DNA of 64,000 nucleotides from Yponomeuta sedellus (taxonomy: Eukaryota > Arthropoda > Insecta > Lepidoptera > Yponomeutidae). The stretch is taken from NCBI GenBank assembly GCA_934045075.1, contig OW203736.1, positions 20,685,805 to 20,749,804 on the forward strand. The letters run 5' to 3'. Shown one piece after another: positions 30,084 to 40,688 of the stretch. The notes under the pieces are model-generated. The model worked only from the letters and a program-made list of their open reading frames with translations. It had not been told where the DNA came from and ran no database searches. Position 1 is the first letter of the stretch. Every line of letters begins with the position of its first letter. Position numbers and translations under genes: made by a program.

Positions 30084-32974
30084 ATGTATGTATTTATCAT
30101 GCCTAAATCAAAATCATTTAGAGTTGGTCTGTTCAACGCTGGTTCGCTGGGAACGGGACACGACGAGTTTATTGTGGCCATGGGTAATCTTTCAGCTGAC
30201 CTAGTGGCAATAAATGAAACGTGGCTTCGTGAGGGGCTAGATGGTCGCGCGCCTTCGGTGGCTGGCTACAACCTGCGTCACATCCCGCGCCCGCGCGAAC
30301 TGCGAGCGCGCGGCGGCGGCGTCGGCTTCTTTGTAAAGCGTGGCGTCGCCGCCCGCCTTTGTCCGCACCCCCCCGCGCCGACCGTGGAACAGATGTGGCT
30401 ACGTGTAAATGTTGGTGGGAAAAGACTTCTGGTCGGAACGGCCTATCGCCCTCCATGGCTACACCCTGACACCTTCTTTGATGCGATCACAGACTCCGTG
30501 ACTTCCATGACTGGCTACGACCGTGTTTTGTTAGTAGGTGACTTTAACATTAACTATAACGACTTCTGTAATAGGAACCATTCATGTTTAATGGAATTTT
30601 TAACCTCTCTTAGTATGACTCAACACGTTGACCAACCGACCCACTTTACTGATCACAGCGAGACGACTATTGACCTTGTCTGTACTGACGCGCGAGTACT
30701 TAGGACCGATGTGCACCATATACCGGCTCTCGGTAGACATGCTTTTATAACTGTTGACCTGGACGTAAAGAAACAAAAGCTACCACCAAGAATTGTGACA
30801 TACCGACCTATTAAGGACATAAACCGCGACTTTTTTGACCGAGACTTGGAACTGATTGACTGGGAAAGTATTTTATTACTTGATGATATTAATAAAATGG
30901 TAAGACTATTTAATGAACTTGTTACTGAACTATTTGACATACATGCACCAGTCAAAACTGTAGTTGTGAGGGAGTCTCCTAAACCGTGGCTTACGAACAA
31001 TGTGCGTTTGATGATGCGTCTTCGTGATGAAGCTCATAAACGCTACAAAGCAACTAAATCTGATGCACACAGAAAATATTATCTAGAGCTTAAATACCTC
31101 GTTGTCTGTGCCTTATTTAATGAGAAACGTGCCTACTTCCAAAATAATATTAACAAGTGTGCAGGTGATGCAAAGCGACTTTGGAAAAATCTCAAACGCA
31201 CAGTTCTGCCGGACAAGCGGAATCAGGAACTTCCCTCACACTATAACGACGCTGATTTGATTAACGACCACTTTTTGAATGTACCTGGAAAAACTAACGT
31301 GACTATATCTGATTTGACTTACTACGAATTCCACCGACACGAAAAAGCTACTATTTTTTCAATGGTCACCATGACTGATTTCGATATATCAAAATTGCTT
31401 ACTTCGATTAAGACGAATGCTACTGGACTTGACTTAGTTGGAATTGACATGATCTTACTGACACTACCCAGGACTTTATCCATCCTAACTGCGATTGTCA
31501 ATCGCAGCATATTGACAAATACTTTCCCGACTGACTGGAAGACTGCGAAAGTTACCCCGCTACCCAAAAAACCTAACCCTATCCACATAACCGATCTCCG
31601 TCCTATCAGCATCCTTCCCTGCATGTCCAAGATAATTGAGAGAGCTGTGTATAATCAGCTATCGAAGTACCTGGAGGAAAATAACATACTACCGGATATG
31701 CAATCGGGGTTTCGGAGTGGTCGAGGAACGGCTACTGCGCTACTGGACGTTATAGACAACGTATTGTCGGAGCTCGACAGAGGGAAAAGCACTATACTGG
31801 TACTGCTAGATTTCTCCAGGGCCTTCGACTGCTTGAATACCTCCCTCTTGTTATCAAAGATGTCCTATTATGGATTTGATAATGCTACGGTTCGGTGGTT
31901 CGACAGCTACCTGTCGGACCGGGCGCAAATAGTCACGTTACAAAAAAGCAATGGCACGACGCAGCTTTCTGCAACAAAATGGCTGACAAGAGGAGTTCCG
32001 CAGGGATCCATACTAGGACCTTTGCTGTTTATTCTGTATAGTGCTGATATAATATCTGAAATAAAGAGCAGCAAGTGCCACCTATATGCTGACGATACAC
32101 AGTTATATCTGTCTACTGCACCGTCAGATGCAGCTGTAGCCGTGAACTTGGTCAACAGCGATTTAGATCGCATTGCGTCTTGGTCTGATAGGAGCTGTTT
32201 GGTGCTGAACCCTAGCAAGTCCAAGTACATGGTGCTTGGTACTAAAAATCAAATTCATAATACGGTGCAAGCTCTCAACGGCCATGATATAGCTATCATG
32301 GGTGAACCAGTAGAAAGGGTGGTTGAAGCCAAAAATCTCGGTGTGCTGATTGACGGGGAGCTACGTTTCGAAAACCATATTAGAAACGTGGTCAGCAACT
32401 GCTTCTACCGCCTGAAAATTCTATATAACGCGATTACCTTAGCACTGATTTGCGTGTTAGGCTGAGTGAATCGTTGATATTATCTAGATTAAACTATTGC
32501 GATGTTGCCTATGGTGGCTGTATACTTGGTCGGACAAAGATACTAATACAGCGAGTGCAAAACGCATGTGCTCGGTTTTGTTTTAAAATCCCCCCTAGAT
32601 CCCATGTCACTCCGTACTTGAACGCCGCAAAGCTCCTGAATATGGAATCTCGACGACACCTGCATCTAGCAACCATGTTGTTTGGTGTGATTCGCAATAA
32701 AACTCCTAAATATCTATATAACAAATTAGAATGGTCATCTCGGGAGCGACAGGTACACAAAGAGAGAATTCGTATTCCTGCGCATCGCACGAAGATATTT
32801 CGGGGCAGCTTTAGGTATGCGGCGTCCAAGTGCTGGAATGACATTCCTCCCCCAGTCCGTGAAGCGTCCAGTAGATTTGCCTTTGGGCGCAAGCTCAAGG
32901 CATATCTGCTTGAACAGCAGAGACTTTTATATCCCGATCGAACTTCGCGCCGCAGACCCACTACGACTAACTGA
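30084..32974 (+). pseudogene. LINE ORF2: endonuclease-reverse transcriptase, one frameshift
   Basis: The first 793 codons (30084-32465) carry an AP-like endonuclease (FNAGSLGTG, INETWL at about 43-48, VGDFNINYND at 151-160) and reverse transcriptase (VLLDFSRAFD at 573-582, TRGVPQGSILGP at 635-646, YADD at 668-671). The frame breaks at about 32427-32431: the next 180 codons continue in the -1 frame to 32974 with the C-terminal LINE tail (AASKCWNDIPPPVREASSRF). This looks like a 1-bp loss in ACGCG. The endonuclease SDH motif reads GRH (217-219), so its Asp is missing. Met6 at 30099 is an alternative start. The copy is recently dead, or uses frameshifting, which is less likely. Confidence 0.75.
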
Positions 32975-33239
32975 CGTAACTACGAGTATGTGATCGCATC
33001 GAGGATGCGTATTTACTGCGTATTTATTCTATCTATAATATCCACGTTTATTCTCTTTTATATGAATATGCACAGATATGTATTATTTATTAATTGACAT
33101 ATTTCGTTAACTTGGCCTAACTTTATAGCAACATTTTTATTTTGTTTACACACGTTTATTATTATGTCGACTGTCTTTACTGTTATGTTGAATGTATTTA
33201 TTATATTGTTTTATTTATTACTTTGCAGCAGGCCACGCC

Positions 33240-33330
33240 GCGCTCTAGAGCACTTAGGGCTTTCGGTACTGACTGAAAATCAGCGCTGAGGGTTCACGCC
33301 CCCAGCACTATGCTGAGTCAGTTGCCATTT
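33240..33330 (+). promoter_or_regulatory. LINE 3' UTR hairpin
   Basis: ACTGACTGAAAATCAGCGCTG and AGCACTATGCTGAGTCAGTT can pair, forming a stem upstream of the poly(A) signal. The block recurs in other LINE 3' ends of the window, so it is probably the region recognised by the reverse transcriptase. Confidence 0.4.
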
Positions 33331-33473
33331 GCAGCAGCAGAGACACACCGCGACAAAGTTTGTAATGTGTTTTTTTAGTTATTTTCACGGTCAATACTTT
33401 ATTTGTCTTTGTACTTTAATTTATTTGTGTGTAACTGTTGTTGCAATAAATGTTTTCTTTCTTTCTTTCTAAA

Positions 33474-33667
33474 ACTGTAGCTGTCCTTAAGGACAGAGTA
33501 TTTACGCCATTTGAGGCCTTCTGCCATAGTCTCCGCCGCAACCGCGGCCTTGCTGGAATGCGTGACATGGGAAGAAGCCAGTGTTAACGGGTTGCGTCCC
33601 ACACTATAGTTTTCCATTGTTTTCATAGAAACTTTAAATGGGTCCCATGATTTTTTTTGGTTTGCCA
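33474..33667 (-). pseudogene. Relic frame beside the LINE 3' end
   Basis: The minus strand from ATG at 33667 (context GTTAATGGCA) reads 65 codons without stops, containing NPLTLASSHVTHSSKAAVAA and LKWRKYSVLKDSYSF, up to the LINE's CTTT tail. The last part resembles a 'K-K-Y-S-x-L-x-x-x-Y-x-F' block that I recall in the same insect transposon-type proteins as the segment at 25425. The frame is cut exactly where the LINE ends, so the LINE probably inserted into it. A host gene exon is an alternative. Confidence 0.35.
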
Positions 33668-34244
33668 TTAACCTCAAAAATAGTTTTTTTTAAATTAACA
33701 ACACATTTACACTAACAACAGTTACTCAAACACTAATTAAACAATTAAAACAACAAAAAATATAGTCACAAAATCGGTGTCTACGGTACAAAGTGTGTCC
33801 TCTGAAATGACAGCTGACTCAGCATGATTTTTATTTTACTTACATTGATATTCAGTAAATATCATTAAATCCCCAAGCTTTATACAGCACAGTGTGAATT
33901 TGTAGAAACCACTTCATTCTTATGATAGAAGCACACAGCCAGAGCCAGTCTTGTAGTATTGGAATCTTGCAAAGTAAATATCGCCAAAGGCACTATAAAC
34001 GATAGAAAAAAATATTTGTTTACCCATGTACTACCTAAGCACAAGGTAGATAATAATGATGTTACTAATATATCGTTTGTCCAAAGTTAAGGCAACACAA
34101 TATCGTAACTAATCGCAAACAAAGGCTCCACAAATAATTGTCAAAGCCGACCCGTGTCTCGCGTCAGGAAGAGTTAATGGGTGAACAACGAAAACAGTAG
34201 TGTAACTTGCATCTTGTATGATTTAGCGATACTCACACAGAAGT
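33668..34244. other. Unassigned stretch
   Basis: AT-rich with no family match within the window; it could be the 5' flank of the relic at 33474-33667. Confidence 0.4.
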
Positions 34245-34683
34245 GAAGCGCTCGTGGCCTAGGCGTGGCCTTGGAATCAATCACTTGATTAAGCAACAAC
34301 AGGCGCGGTCAGGTACAGGATGGGTGAGCGTCTCGTGACTACCGCTAGTGGCATTTTTTTAAGCCATGTCAGAGGCCTTATGGGTGGCTTGATAACTTAT
34401 GATAGTAAGGCCCGCCACTGTCTTACAATCCTCCACCAACCCGGACTTGGCCCTCGTGGTGGAGTATGGCCTAACCTTCCTGCGACTACCGCTAGTGGCA
34501 TTTTTTTAAGCCATATCAGAGACCTTATGGGTGGCTTGATAACTTATGATAGTAAGGCCCGCCACTGTCTTACAATCCTCCACCAACCCGGACTTGGCCC
34601 TCGTGGTGGAGTATGGCCTAACCTTCCTGCGATGCAGGAAGAGACCCGTGCCCCAGCAGTGGGGACATACAAGGGTTGATAAC
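34245..34683 (+). mobile_element. 5S-derived SINE with internal tandem duplication (copy 10)
   Basis: The head at 34245-34336 is intact (GTCAGGTACAGGATGGGTG). A 147-bp segment starting GACTACCGCTAGTGG (34337) is repeated at 34484, so most of the body occurs twice. Both copies lack the CCGAGCGCTTCC...GGCAGTC part. A 17-bp-stem hairpin (CAGAGGTAGTTCATAATT) follows at 34684-34726. Confidence 0.75.
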
Positions 34684-34804
34684 ACAGAGGTAGTTCATAA
34701 TTAAATGAATTATGAATTACCTCTGCGCAATCGCCCGTAAATTGATAGTACGGTACAGAAATAGAGAGAGCGTGACCAAATTATCAGAGTTTTCAATCCC
34801 TACA

Positions 34805-35400
34805 CGCTTCCTGCTGCAGGGGAAGAGAAAATGATCAACGAGTCACATTGCACTAGGCCTCTACTGCAGTTGTTTGATTGGTTTACAGTGCTCACACGCC
34901 TAAGTTAGGCAGCACCTGATGCAGGGGAAGAGAAAGTGATGAATGAGTTACAGTACACTAGGCCTCTACTGCAGTTGTTTGATTGGTTTACAGTGCTCAC
35001 ACGCCTAGGTTGGGAAGCACCTGCTGCAGGGGAAGAGAAAGTGATCAATTAGTCACAGTGCACTAGGCCTCTACTGCAGTTGTTTGATTGGTTTATAGTC
35101 CCACACGCCTAGGTTGGGAAGCACCTGCTGCAGCTGCAGGGAAAGAGAAAGTGATCAATTAGTCACAGTGCACTAGGCCGCTACTGCAATTGTTAGATTG
35201 GTTTACAGTGTCCACACGCTTAGGTTAGGTAGCACCTGTTGCAAGGGAAGAGAAAGTGTTGAATGAGTCAAATTGCACTAGGCCTTTACTGCAGTTGTTT
35301 GATTGGTTTACAGTGTCCACACGCCTAGGTTTGCTGCACTTGTTGCAGAGGAGTAGAATATGACCAGTGAGTCACATTGCACTTGGCTTGCCTAATTAAG
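34805..35400. repeat. 105-bp minisatellite, about 5.6 copies
   Basis: The unit is marked by GCAGGGGAAGAGAAAGTGAT at 34816, 34921, 35026, 35136, 35241 and (diverged) 35345. It also carries TGCACTAGGCCTCTACTGCA and TTTGATTGGTTTACAGTG. Units vary by a few percent. No coding potential. Confidence 0.85.
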
Positions 35401-35612
35401 ACTTTACTACAGCAGTTCTAAATCTAAGTTAGGTATTCTACTGTCTTCACTTTATGACGGTTAACTCGACCGGAAACTGAGGACGTTGTATTTACATATT
35501 TTGAAATTACTGGGACCTTCACTTCCCTTTAGGGGATTCAGTCCCTAGCATGCGAAGCCCTATGACGCAACCAACATTGTTTGCCTTGCTGAAACTTTTT
35601 TTACTTAGCTGG

Positions 35613-35648
35613 GTAACATTAAGGGGCCATGGGGCCCCTTAATGTTAC
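35613..35648. repeat. Perfect 16-bp hairpin
   Basis: GTAACATTAAGGGGCC, a 4-nt loop, then the exact complement. Confidence 0.7.
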
Positions 35649-35654
35649 GAGTTA

Positions 35655-35880
35655 CAAGAACCTGATCCGATCACGTTCATAAGTGGTTGTATGCACGCAC
35701 GGCGGTTCCATCCCCTATTTGGTCGATGTATGTCCCGCCCTTCTACTCACATTAGCAATATATAATAATGTATGTTTCGTCAATCTTTCTTCCTTCATCC
35801 TCTCCACATGTCCAAACCAACGCAACATTCCTTTCTCAATTCTAGTCACTATAAGTTACTGTTAAGTTTTCGTGTACAAT
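35655..35880. repeat. Family C fragment and LINE tail
   Basis: AACCTGATCCGATCACGTTC, GTTGTATGCACGCACGGCGG and TTTGGTCGATGTATGTCC match family C. GTTTTCGTGTACAATAAAGT at 35860 is a LINE-type end. Confidence 0.4.
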
Positions 35881-36239
35881 AAAGTATGATGATATCGGTA
35901 TTGATATCGTGTATTTTTTCTAACAGATAATTTTTCATACATTAAAAACAGTTTTTGTCCAAAATTGCTTCGTTTTCCAGTAATCTTCAAATAAATCTAC
36001 TTTCGTTTGAATAAATGTCAGTTCGTGCGGAACACGTAATTTGATTTTCGTCTAAAAACGTTAAGGTCCTTTGTACCCGCTTATGTAGCCCCAAACCACT
36101 GTGCTTTATGACAAGAAGTCAGATGGAAGTAATTCGTAATCGATCATCGGTCACCCATCCCAGCCGCGACCCGCTGACCTTGCGTAACCTTGAACAATAA
36201 CTTTGACATCTACGTAATAAGATTATTAACAATAATATT
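35881..36239. other. Unassigned stretch
   Basis: No family match and no coding signal. Confidence 0.4.
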
Positions 36240-36345
36240 TCTTAATGATTCGCGATACTCGTACAAAGTTATATATTGAACGGGACTAATCGCATTATTT
36301 ATTAGGTAAAACGCTACCTTATTTGCCGACGTTTCGGCAGACTAA
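36240..36345 (+). repeat. Repeat family E fragment
   Basis: TTAATGATTCGCGATACTCG, TATTTATTAGGTAAAACG and GCCGACGTTTCGGCAGACT. Confidence 0.55.
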
Positions 36346-36449
36346 AGATAAAGATAAAGAAAATAATATTGCCTCATCAAAAACAACTTACAGAAAGTAA
36401 GACTTAAAACTAGGTTGTGGTATTATAAAATAATTATACTATTTTTATT

Positions 36450-36590
36450 TTTAATGCACTAACCCGTGCTAAGGACAAATTTAAAAACCTATTTAGAGGC
36501 TAAAAATTTCACCAATGCCGGGATCCAGAGGTTGCGGGTTCGAATTCCGGCATGGGTGAAAATTTTAGCCTCTAAATAGGTTTTTAAATT
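36450..36590. repeat. tRNA-like SINE foldback (second palindrome)
   Basis: It begins AATGCACTAACCCGTGCTAA, then reversed GCCTCTAAATAGG. A short tRNA-like centre (CAGAGGTTGCGGGTTCGAAT) follows, then forward GCCTCTAAATAGG. The layout is the same as 23927-24100, but one arm lost part of the core. Confidence 0.65.
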
Positions 36591-36599
36591 ATAAAATAA

Positions 36600-36690
36600 G
36601 GGAAAAGGTAGTGGCTGAGCTGGTGCTGACCCGGGTCAGCCCCGGACAGCGCTGGTTTTCAGCCACTGCCTTCTCCCTAAGATTTCGTAC
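36600..36690 (+). mobile_element. LINE 3' UTR hairpin fragment
   Basis: AGTGGCTGAGCTGGTGCTGA and CAGCGCTGGTTTTCAGCCACT can form a long stem. It resembles the 3' UTR hairpin at 23125. The remainder to 37109 is unassigned. Confidence 0.35.
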
Positions 36691-37109
36691 GTGAGTAACG
36701 TTAAGAGGGCTATAACAATAAACTAACCACTAATAGAATATCGATTAAAAACAAAACGAAACAAAAAAAAATCTGTTAAAATATGAGGTCAAAATAAAAA
36801 AAACAATTGAACCGCTTACTGCAAAAAGGAAACATGTACACAAAACAAAACTTTTCAGGAGACACAAAAAACTGTAACATCTGTAGGACATGTTGCCTTT
36901 TTGCAGTAAAAAAACTCTTAGCATGACGTCACACTATTAATTTTAGCGACAGTTGTACTCGTATCTTCTTTACACTTAACGATGTAATTACCCTCTTAAA
37001 ACATTTTTTTGACAGAATCTCAATTTAGCCTCTGTGCGCACATGTTTCCTTTCTACAGTAAGCGGTTCAATTCTTCTTCTGAAACAAAAGGAAGTTATTA
37101 AAAATTTTT

Positions 37110-37440
37110 AGTCTACCCGGTAGACTATACGAGACCACGGCAACTGTAACGCTGCCGAAACGTCGGTGTTAAGCACCGTATGGTGCCCTACTTTTCTGTT
37201 TTAATAATACCTATGTAAATATTGAATTTATAAATCCGTGTTTATTCAGTAATATTTACAAGACAACATTTACAAGAACAGACAGCAAACTAAATTTTAA
37301 AAACTGACACAAGTAAAAAAAGACAATCATATGTACAAAAAGTCAAAACAATAAAAAAGGTCTGTCGCCAACAGTCGGGAAACAAGGCAATTACGTTTTA
37401 CCTAATAAATAATTGCGATTTGACCGCTTTAATATATAAC
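37110..37440 (-). repeat. Repeat family E, interrupted by a solo LTR
   Basis: ACCACGGCAACTGTAACGCT, then GCCGAAACGTCGG, resumes after the insert as GGAAACAAGGCAATTACGTT, then TTACCTAATAAATAATTGCG. Confidence 0.6.
37167..37373 (+). mobile_element. Solo LTR, 207 bp
   Basis: It starts TGTTAAGCACCGTATGG and ends GTCTGTCGCCAACA (TG...CA), flanked by the 5-bp duplication GTCGG (37162-37166, 37374-37378). A close relative at 43547-43751 has its own duplication. Terminal TG/CA with a 5-bp duplication fits LTR recombination of a Copia-, Gypsy- or BEL-type element; which one is not decidable without internal sequence. Confidence 0.7.
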
Positions 37441-37458
37441 TATTTATACAATGTCCGA

Positions 37459-37608
37459 CATGGCTTAACGACTGCCATTTCATTGCAAACATCTGCAAGC
37501 ATGGAAGAGCTCGGAAAAAATGCCACTAGCGGTAGTCACCCATCCAGCATCTGACCGCGTCTGTTGTTGCTTAACCCTTAATAAGGGATAGATTCCAATC
37601 ACTCGGTA
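37459..37608 (-). mobile_element. 5S-derived SINE fragment (copy 11)
   Basis: The complement carries the head (GAATCTATCCC..GGTTAAGCAACAACAGACGC and GGTCAGATGCTGGATGGGTG) and a short body. It is truncated at 37459. Confidence 0.65.
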
Positions 37609-38225
37609 CCACTATGCCACTGGTACCACTATGACCCAGCAGTCGTGAAATTATATAATTAATTCTACTCGCTAACGGTGAAGGAAAATATCGTGTTGAA
37701 ACCTGAGTCATCATCTTTCTATCTGGGATAAGGCCTGTGCCCTGTTCGGTTAGCATGGACGTTTTGTTTGACTCTCTCTCGATTTCGAGTCAGAGATTTG
37801 CCAAGTCTAAAGTCCCAACATGGCAACCGAGACTCGAGATCGCTCGAGATAGCCCGAAGAGTGCGGTCTTGTCTATCAAAAAGTTAAAGAATTTAAAGAG
37901 TTAAACATTTAAAGTATTTGTAATTTTTCTGTCAAATATATGCTCTCGAGGCCTTGTCTTCACCTCCGTGGGTACCAGACATGTGTGTCGGTCGCATATG
38001 TCAAAATTAGTGTCCATCTCGACCGAAATTATCTCGGCAGCGTCACCATGCTACTGCTTGTAGACATGTTTCGGTCTTCTCCATCTCGATCGCGATGGCC
38101 ATGCTAAGGTCGAGACATCTCGGGCACATCTCGAACTCTATAGAGAAACTGACATTTTTGCATAGAAAAGGGCGTTTCTCGAGCGGACCACGCTAAGCGT
38201 ACTGGAGTGCGACGTAGGCTAAGTA
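37609..38225. other. Unassigned stretch rich in CTCGAG/TCTCGA motifs
   Basis: Between 37770 and 38180, motifs such as GACTCGAGATCGCTCGAGAT and GTTTCTCGAGCGGACC recur on both strands. I do not recognise an element. Confidence 0.35.
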
Positions 38226-38229
38226 CATA

Positions 38230-38310
38230 AAAAAGTGTAACATCATCATCATCATCAGCCCGGTAAACCCCACTGCGGGGTATAGGCCTCTTCCCCCATC
38301 TCATCCACTG
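38230..38310. repeat. (ATC)n plus 'CCCCACTGCGGGGTATAGGCC' type lepidopteran repeat
   Basis: CATCATCATCATCATCAGCC leads into CGGTAAACCCCACTGCGGGG and TATAGGCCTCTTCCCCC. This is a widespread repeat type in moths. Confidence 0.45.
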
Positions 38311-38568
38311 TAACTAATGCTTTCAATATAATTAGTAATACTTTAGGGCACCTTGTTGTTTTTCCATTGTTTTCAATAAAAAACTTAAGAGTACTTTAAG
38401 TCACGTTTACCAAAAATATTATCTTTATCCTTACGAGTATGTATCTTTATCTTTATACAAAGTCACTCTTCATGCCCAGTCTAGCGCGAACTTCCAATCA
38501 CTAAATCGTAGTCGACCTGCGTAAGCCGGCATTGATGGATGGCCTGACCCCTTTTAAACCTTTTAAAC

Positions 38569-38612
38569 GGATTTTAAACAATTTGGCCTCCATGCCAAAT
38601 TGTTTAAAATCC
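38569..38612. repeat. Perfect 19-bp hairpin
   Basis: GGATTTTAAACAATTTGGC, CTCCAT loop, exact complement. Confidence 0.7.
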
Positions 38613-38764
38613 TTTCCAAAGGCACTGTAGGGTCAATGGAACATAAAGTTCTTCTCATGCATTGCCGCTGCATTAGGGAGTTTCTTGCATTATTATTGTC
38701 AGTAGGTTTAAGCTTAATTACATCGTCTTAAAAAGGGCTTAACTAGCAGTTCACTAACAATATT

Positions 38765-38995
38765 ATTATTTTTAATGCACTAACCCGTTCTAAGGTCAAT
38801 TTTAAAAACCTGTTTAGTTTCTCTGTACGTAATACAGAGAGTATTGTAAATACGTTCGAAATTCCACTGATGCCGGTGAGTCGCCCATTAGCTCAGTTGG
38901 AAAGAGCGCTGGCACGGATAGCCAGAGATCGCGGGTTTGAATCCCGGCATGGGTGGAGTTTTTAGCCTCTAAATAGGTTTTTAAAAAAGTTCACT
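38765..38995 (+). mobile_element. tRNA-like SINE with an inverted tail at its 5' side
   Basis: The left end is the reversed family tail (TTTAATGCACTAACCCGTTC, AAAAACCTGTTTAG). It is followed by GTACGTAATACAGAGAGTAT, the forward core (TAGCTCAGTTGGAAAGAGCG) and GCCTCTAAATAGG. The element is therefore flanked by partial inverted repeats of its own 3' end. Confidence 0.65.
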
Positions 38996-39104
38996 AACAC
39001 TCATTCAAAAGCTCAAGAGCCAATTTAAACGGCAGTAAGTATTGTAACTCGTCATAAGCAACCAAATTCGATTTGTGGATTGGATTGGAAGTTTTTTTAT
39101 GTAG

Positions 39105-39270
39105 CCTATATACGTCCCACTGCAAGGCTTGTGCCCCCTCTCAGACAGAGAGTGTGGGCTTAATTACCGCGCGTGCCCACCGCGGATTGGCAATTTCAAG
39201 CGCTGAGGTAATTGAACACCTCAGACCCTCAGGTTTCAGGTTAGGGAAATGAAAGTGCGCATAAATAAGT
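39105..39270. repeat. Repeat family G copy
   Basis: AGCCTATATACGTCCCACTG, GCCCACCGCGGATTGGCAAT, then TCAAGCGCTGAGGTAATTGA. Confidence 0.45.
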
Positions 39271-39304
39271 GTTGCTATTTGTTACCGGTGAATGAAGCCT
39301 TTTC

Positions 39305-39440
39305 GACGGTCTCGGTGGCGCAGCGGTTTGGCACGCTGACTGTAAAACCAAAGTCTCGAGTTCGATCCCCGGCCGGGACAAACTAAATTTACTCAATAAA
39401 TCTATGTATTTATTGTATTAAATCTATCGTCGAGTTAGCA
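39305..39440 (+). mobile_element. tRNA-like SINE head
   Basis: GTCTCGG and CCGGGAC can pair as an acceptor stem around GTGGCGCAGCGGTTTGGCAC (box A) and GAGTTCGATCCCCGG (box B). The anticodon arm does not pair well, so it is not a working tRNA gene. Confidence 0.5.
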
Positions 39441-39523
39441 CCTATAACACAAGTAATTTAGTTGTACTTGGTTTATGACTAACGAGATCAGTGTAATATG
39501 TCCATGAATATTTATTTCGATAT

Positions 39524-39638
39524 CGATATCAACCCTTGTATGTCCCCACTGCTGGGGCACGGGTCTATCCGTGCATCGCAGGAAGGTTAGTCTATACTCC
39601 ACCACGGGGGCCAAGTCCGGTTTGGTGGAGTATGTAAG
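39524..39638 (-). mobile_element. 5S-derived SINE 3' end (copy 12)
   Basis: The tail region is only 115 bp: CGATATCAACCCTTGTATGT, CCACTGCTGGGGCACGGG and CCACCACGGGGGCCAAGTCC. It is strongly 5'-truncated. Confidence 0.75.
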
Positions 39639-40305
39639 AAATATTTATTTAATTATGATGAAACCCGTTGCCCCTACTCTTGGCTTTTTCTCGATCCTGT
39701 GAATGAGAGAACTCAAAAAGAAAACCTGAATTGGGCCAAGCATACTAGATCTAGAAACTTCGCTTGCTAATAATAACTTCACCGATAAAATAAAAAAAAA
39801 CCTTTATACCAATCGCCTAACCAGGCCCTAAACTAAGATATCATTCGATAGACGGGAACATGACATCACAATCATGGAAAAACAATCAGAGTTTTCACTG
39901 CGATTAATCTTAAGATAAAATGTGACAAGAATATTCTTTAATAAGAATAATTTTAATGATTCGAGATACTCATGCACAGTTATATTATATTAGGTAAAGA
40001 ATTAGACCCGTTGAATATAATATAACTAAGAATATACACAGCAGAAAAAAATACATAAACAACTACTACAATATTATGTAATTATTCCTGTAACTCCCTT
40101 GGGTACAACAGGACAGCTATAAGATGCGAGTAAGATTATGTCCAATACATTCAGTAAAACGCAGTAAAACGTATTATGTATACAGTAAAACTAATATACA
40201 AAAATTGCGTGTCACAGTGTTTGCTTTCGAACAAAAACACAGTGTTTGCTTTCGAAAAAAAATCCGTTTCGGAAAAACGGATTTTTTTTATATCTGATTG
40301 TCCTG
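39639..40305. other. Unassigned stretch with a hairpin and family E arm
   Basis: A family E arm lies at 39955-40015. AAAAAATCCGTTTCGGAAAAACGGATTTTTTT at 40256-40290 is a palindrome (described, 14-bp stem). A 27-bp direct repeat (CACAGTGTTTGCTTTCGAA) is at 40213-40256. Confidence 0.4.
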
Positions 40306-40610
40306 AGTGCTTAGTGCGAGCTTTTTAACTACTCGATCGTCTTAACGTAAACACATATTTCTATGGCATCGAGGAAGCGCCACCTAGCGACAAGTATGAA
40401 AATTAAAATTGCTGAGTGCGAGTTGTAATGGTTTACGTTGAGAAGTGAACACGTTTACCAGCCAAAACACGAATAAACGTGAGTGCGAGTTGTACTGTGA
40501 CAGCGTTTTGCCAGTTCGAACGGTTAACTTACTCATACTCACTACTCAATGCTCGATTAACGCGGTAGTAAAGTTATTCGATTGGATCTGTCAAACTCGC
40601 ACTAAGCACT
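40306..40610. mobile_element. 305-bp MITE, second copy
   Basis: The ends AGTGCTTAGTGCGAG and CTCGCACTAAGCACT are perfect inverted repeats. CTG flanks both sides (40303-40305, 40611-40613). It is the same length as 3253-3557 and about 95% alike by eye. Confidence 0.75.
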
Positions 40611-40688
40611 CTGAGAATAGATAGTAGGCTAATTAATATTGCAAAACCACGTTTGCGGATTCAGCTGTGTTTTTTCCATGAATAGACT

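Larger units (their letters stand above)
28200..33472 (+). mobile_element. CR1-group LINE, almost complete
   Basis: It has a 5' UTR of about 650 bp, ORF1 (28861-29814), a 270-bp spacer, ORF2 (30084-32974, one frameshift) and a 3' UTR of about 500 bp. The 3' UTR has the CTGAAAATCAGCG hairpin and ends in TTGTTGCAATAAATG plus a CTTT repeat. The 5' border is approximate (28166-28210). The ORF2 C-terminus and microsatellite tail place it in the CR1/L2/Daphne group of the Jockey superfamily, without RNase H. I could not find a clear target duplication. Confidence 0.75.

Noticed and set aside
34805..35400. CRISPR-like array
   Set aside because: The 105-bp units are contiguous similar repeats with no unique spacers, and the genome is eukaryotic.
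39305..39380. tRNA gene
   Set aside because: Acceptor stem and box B look good, but the anticodon arm does not pair and SINE-like sequence follows.
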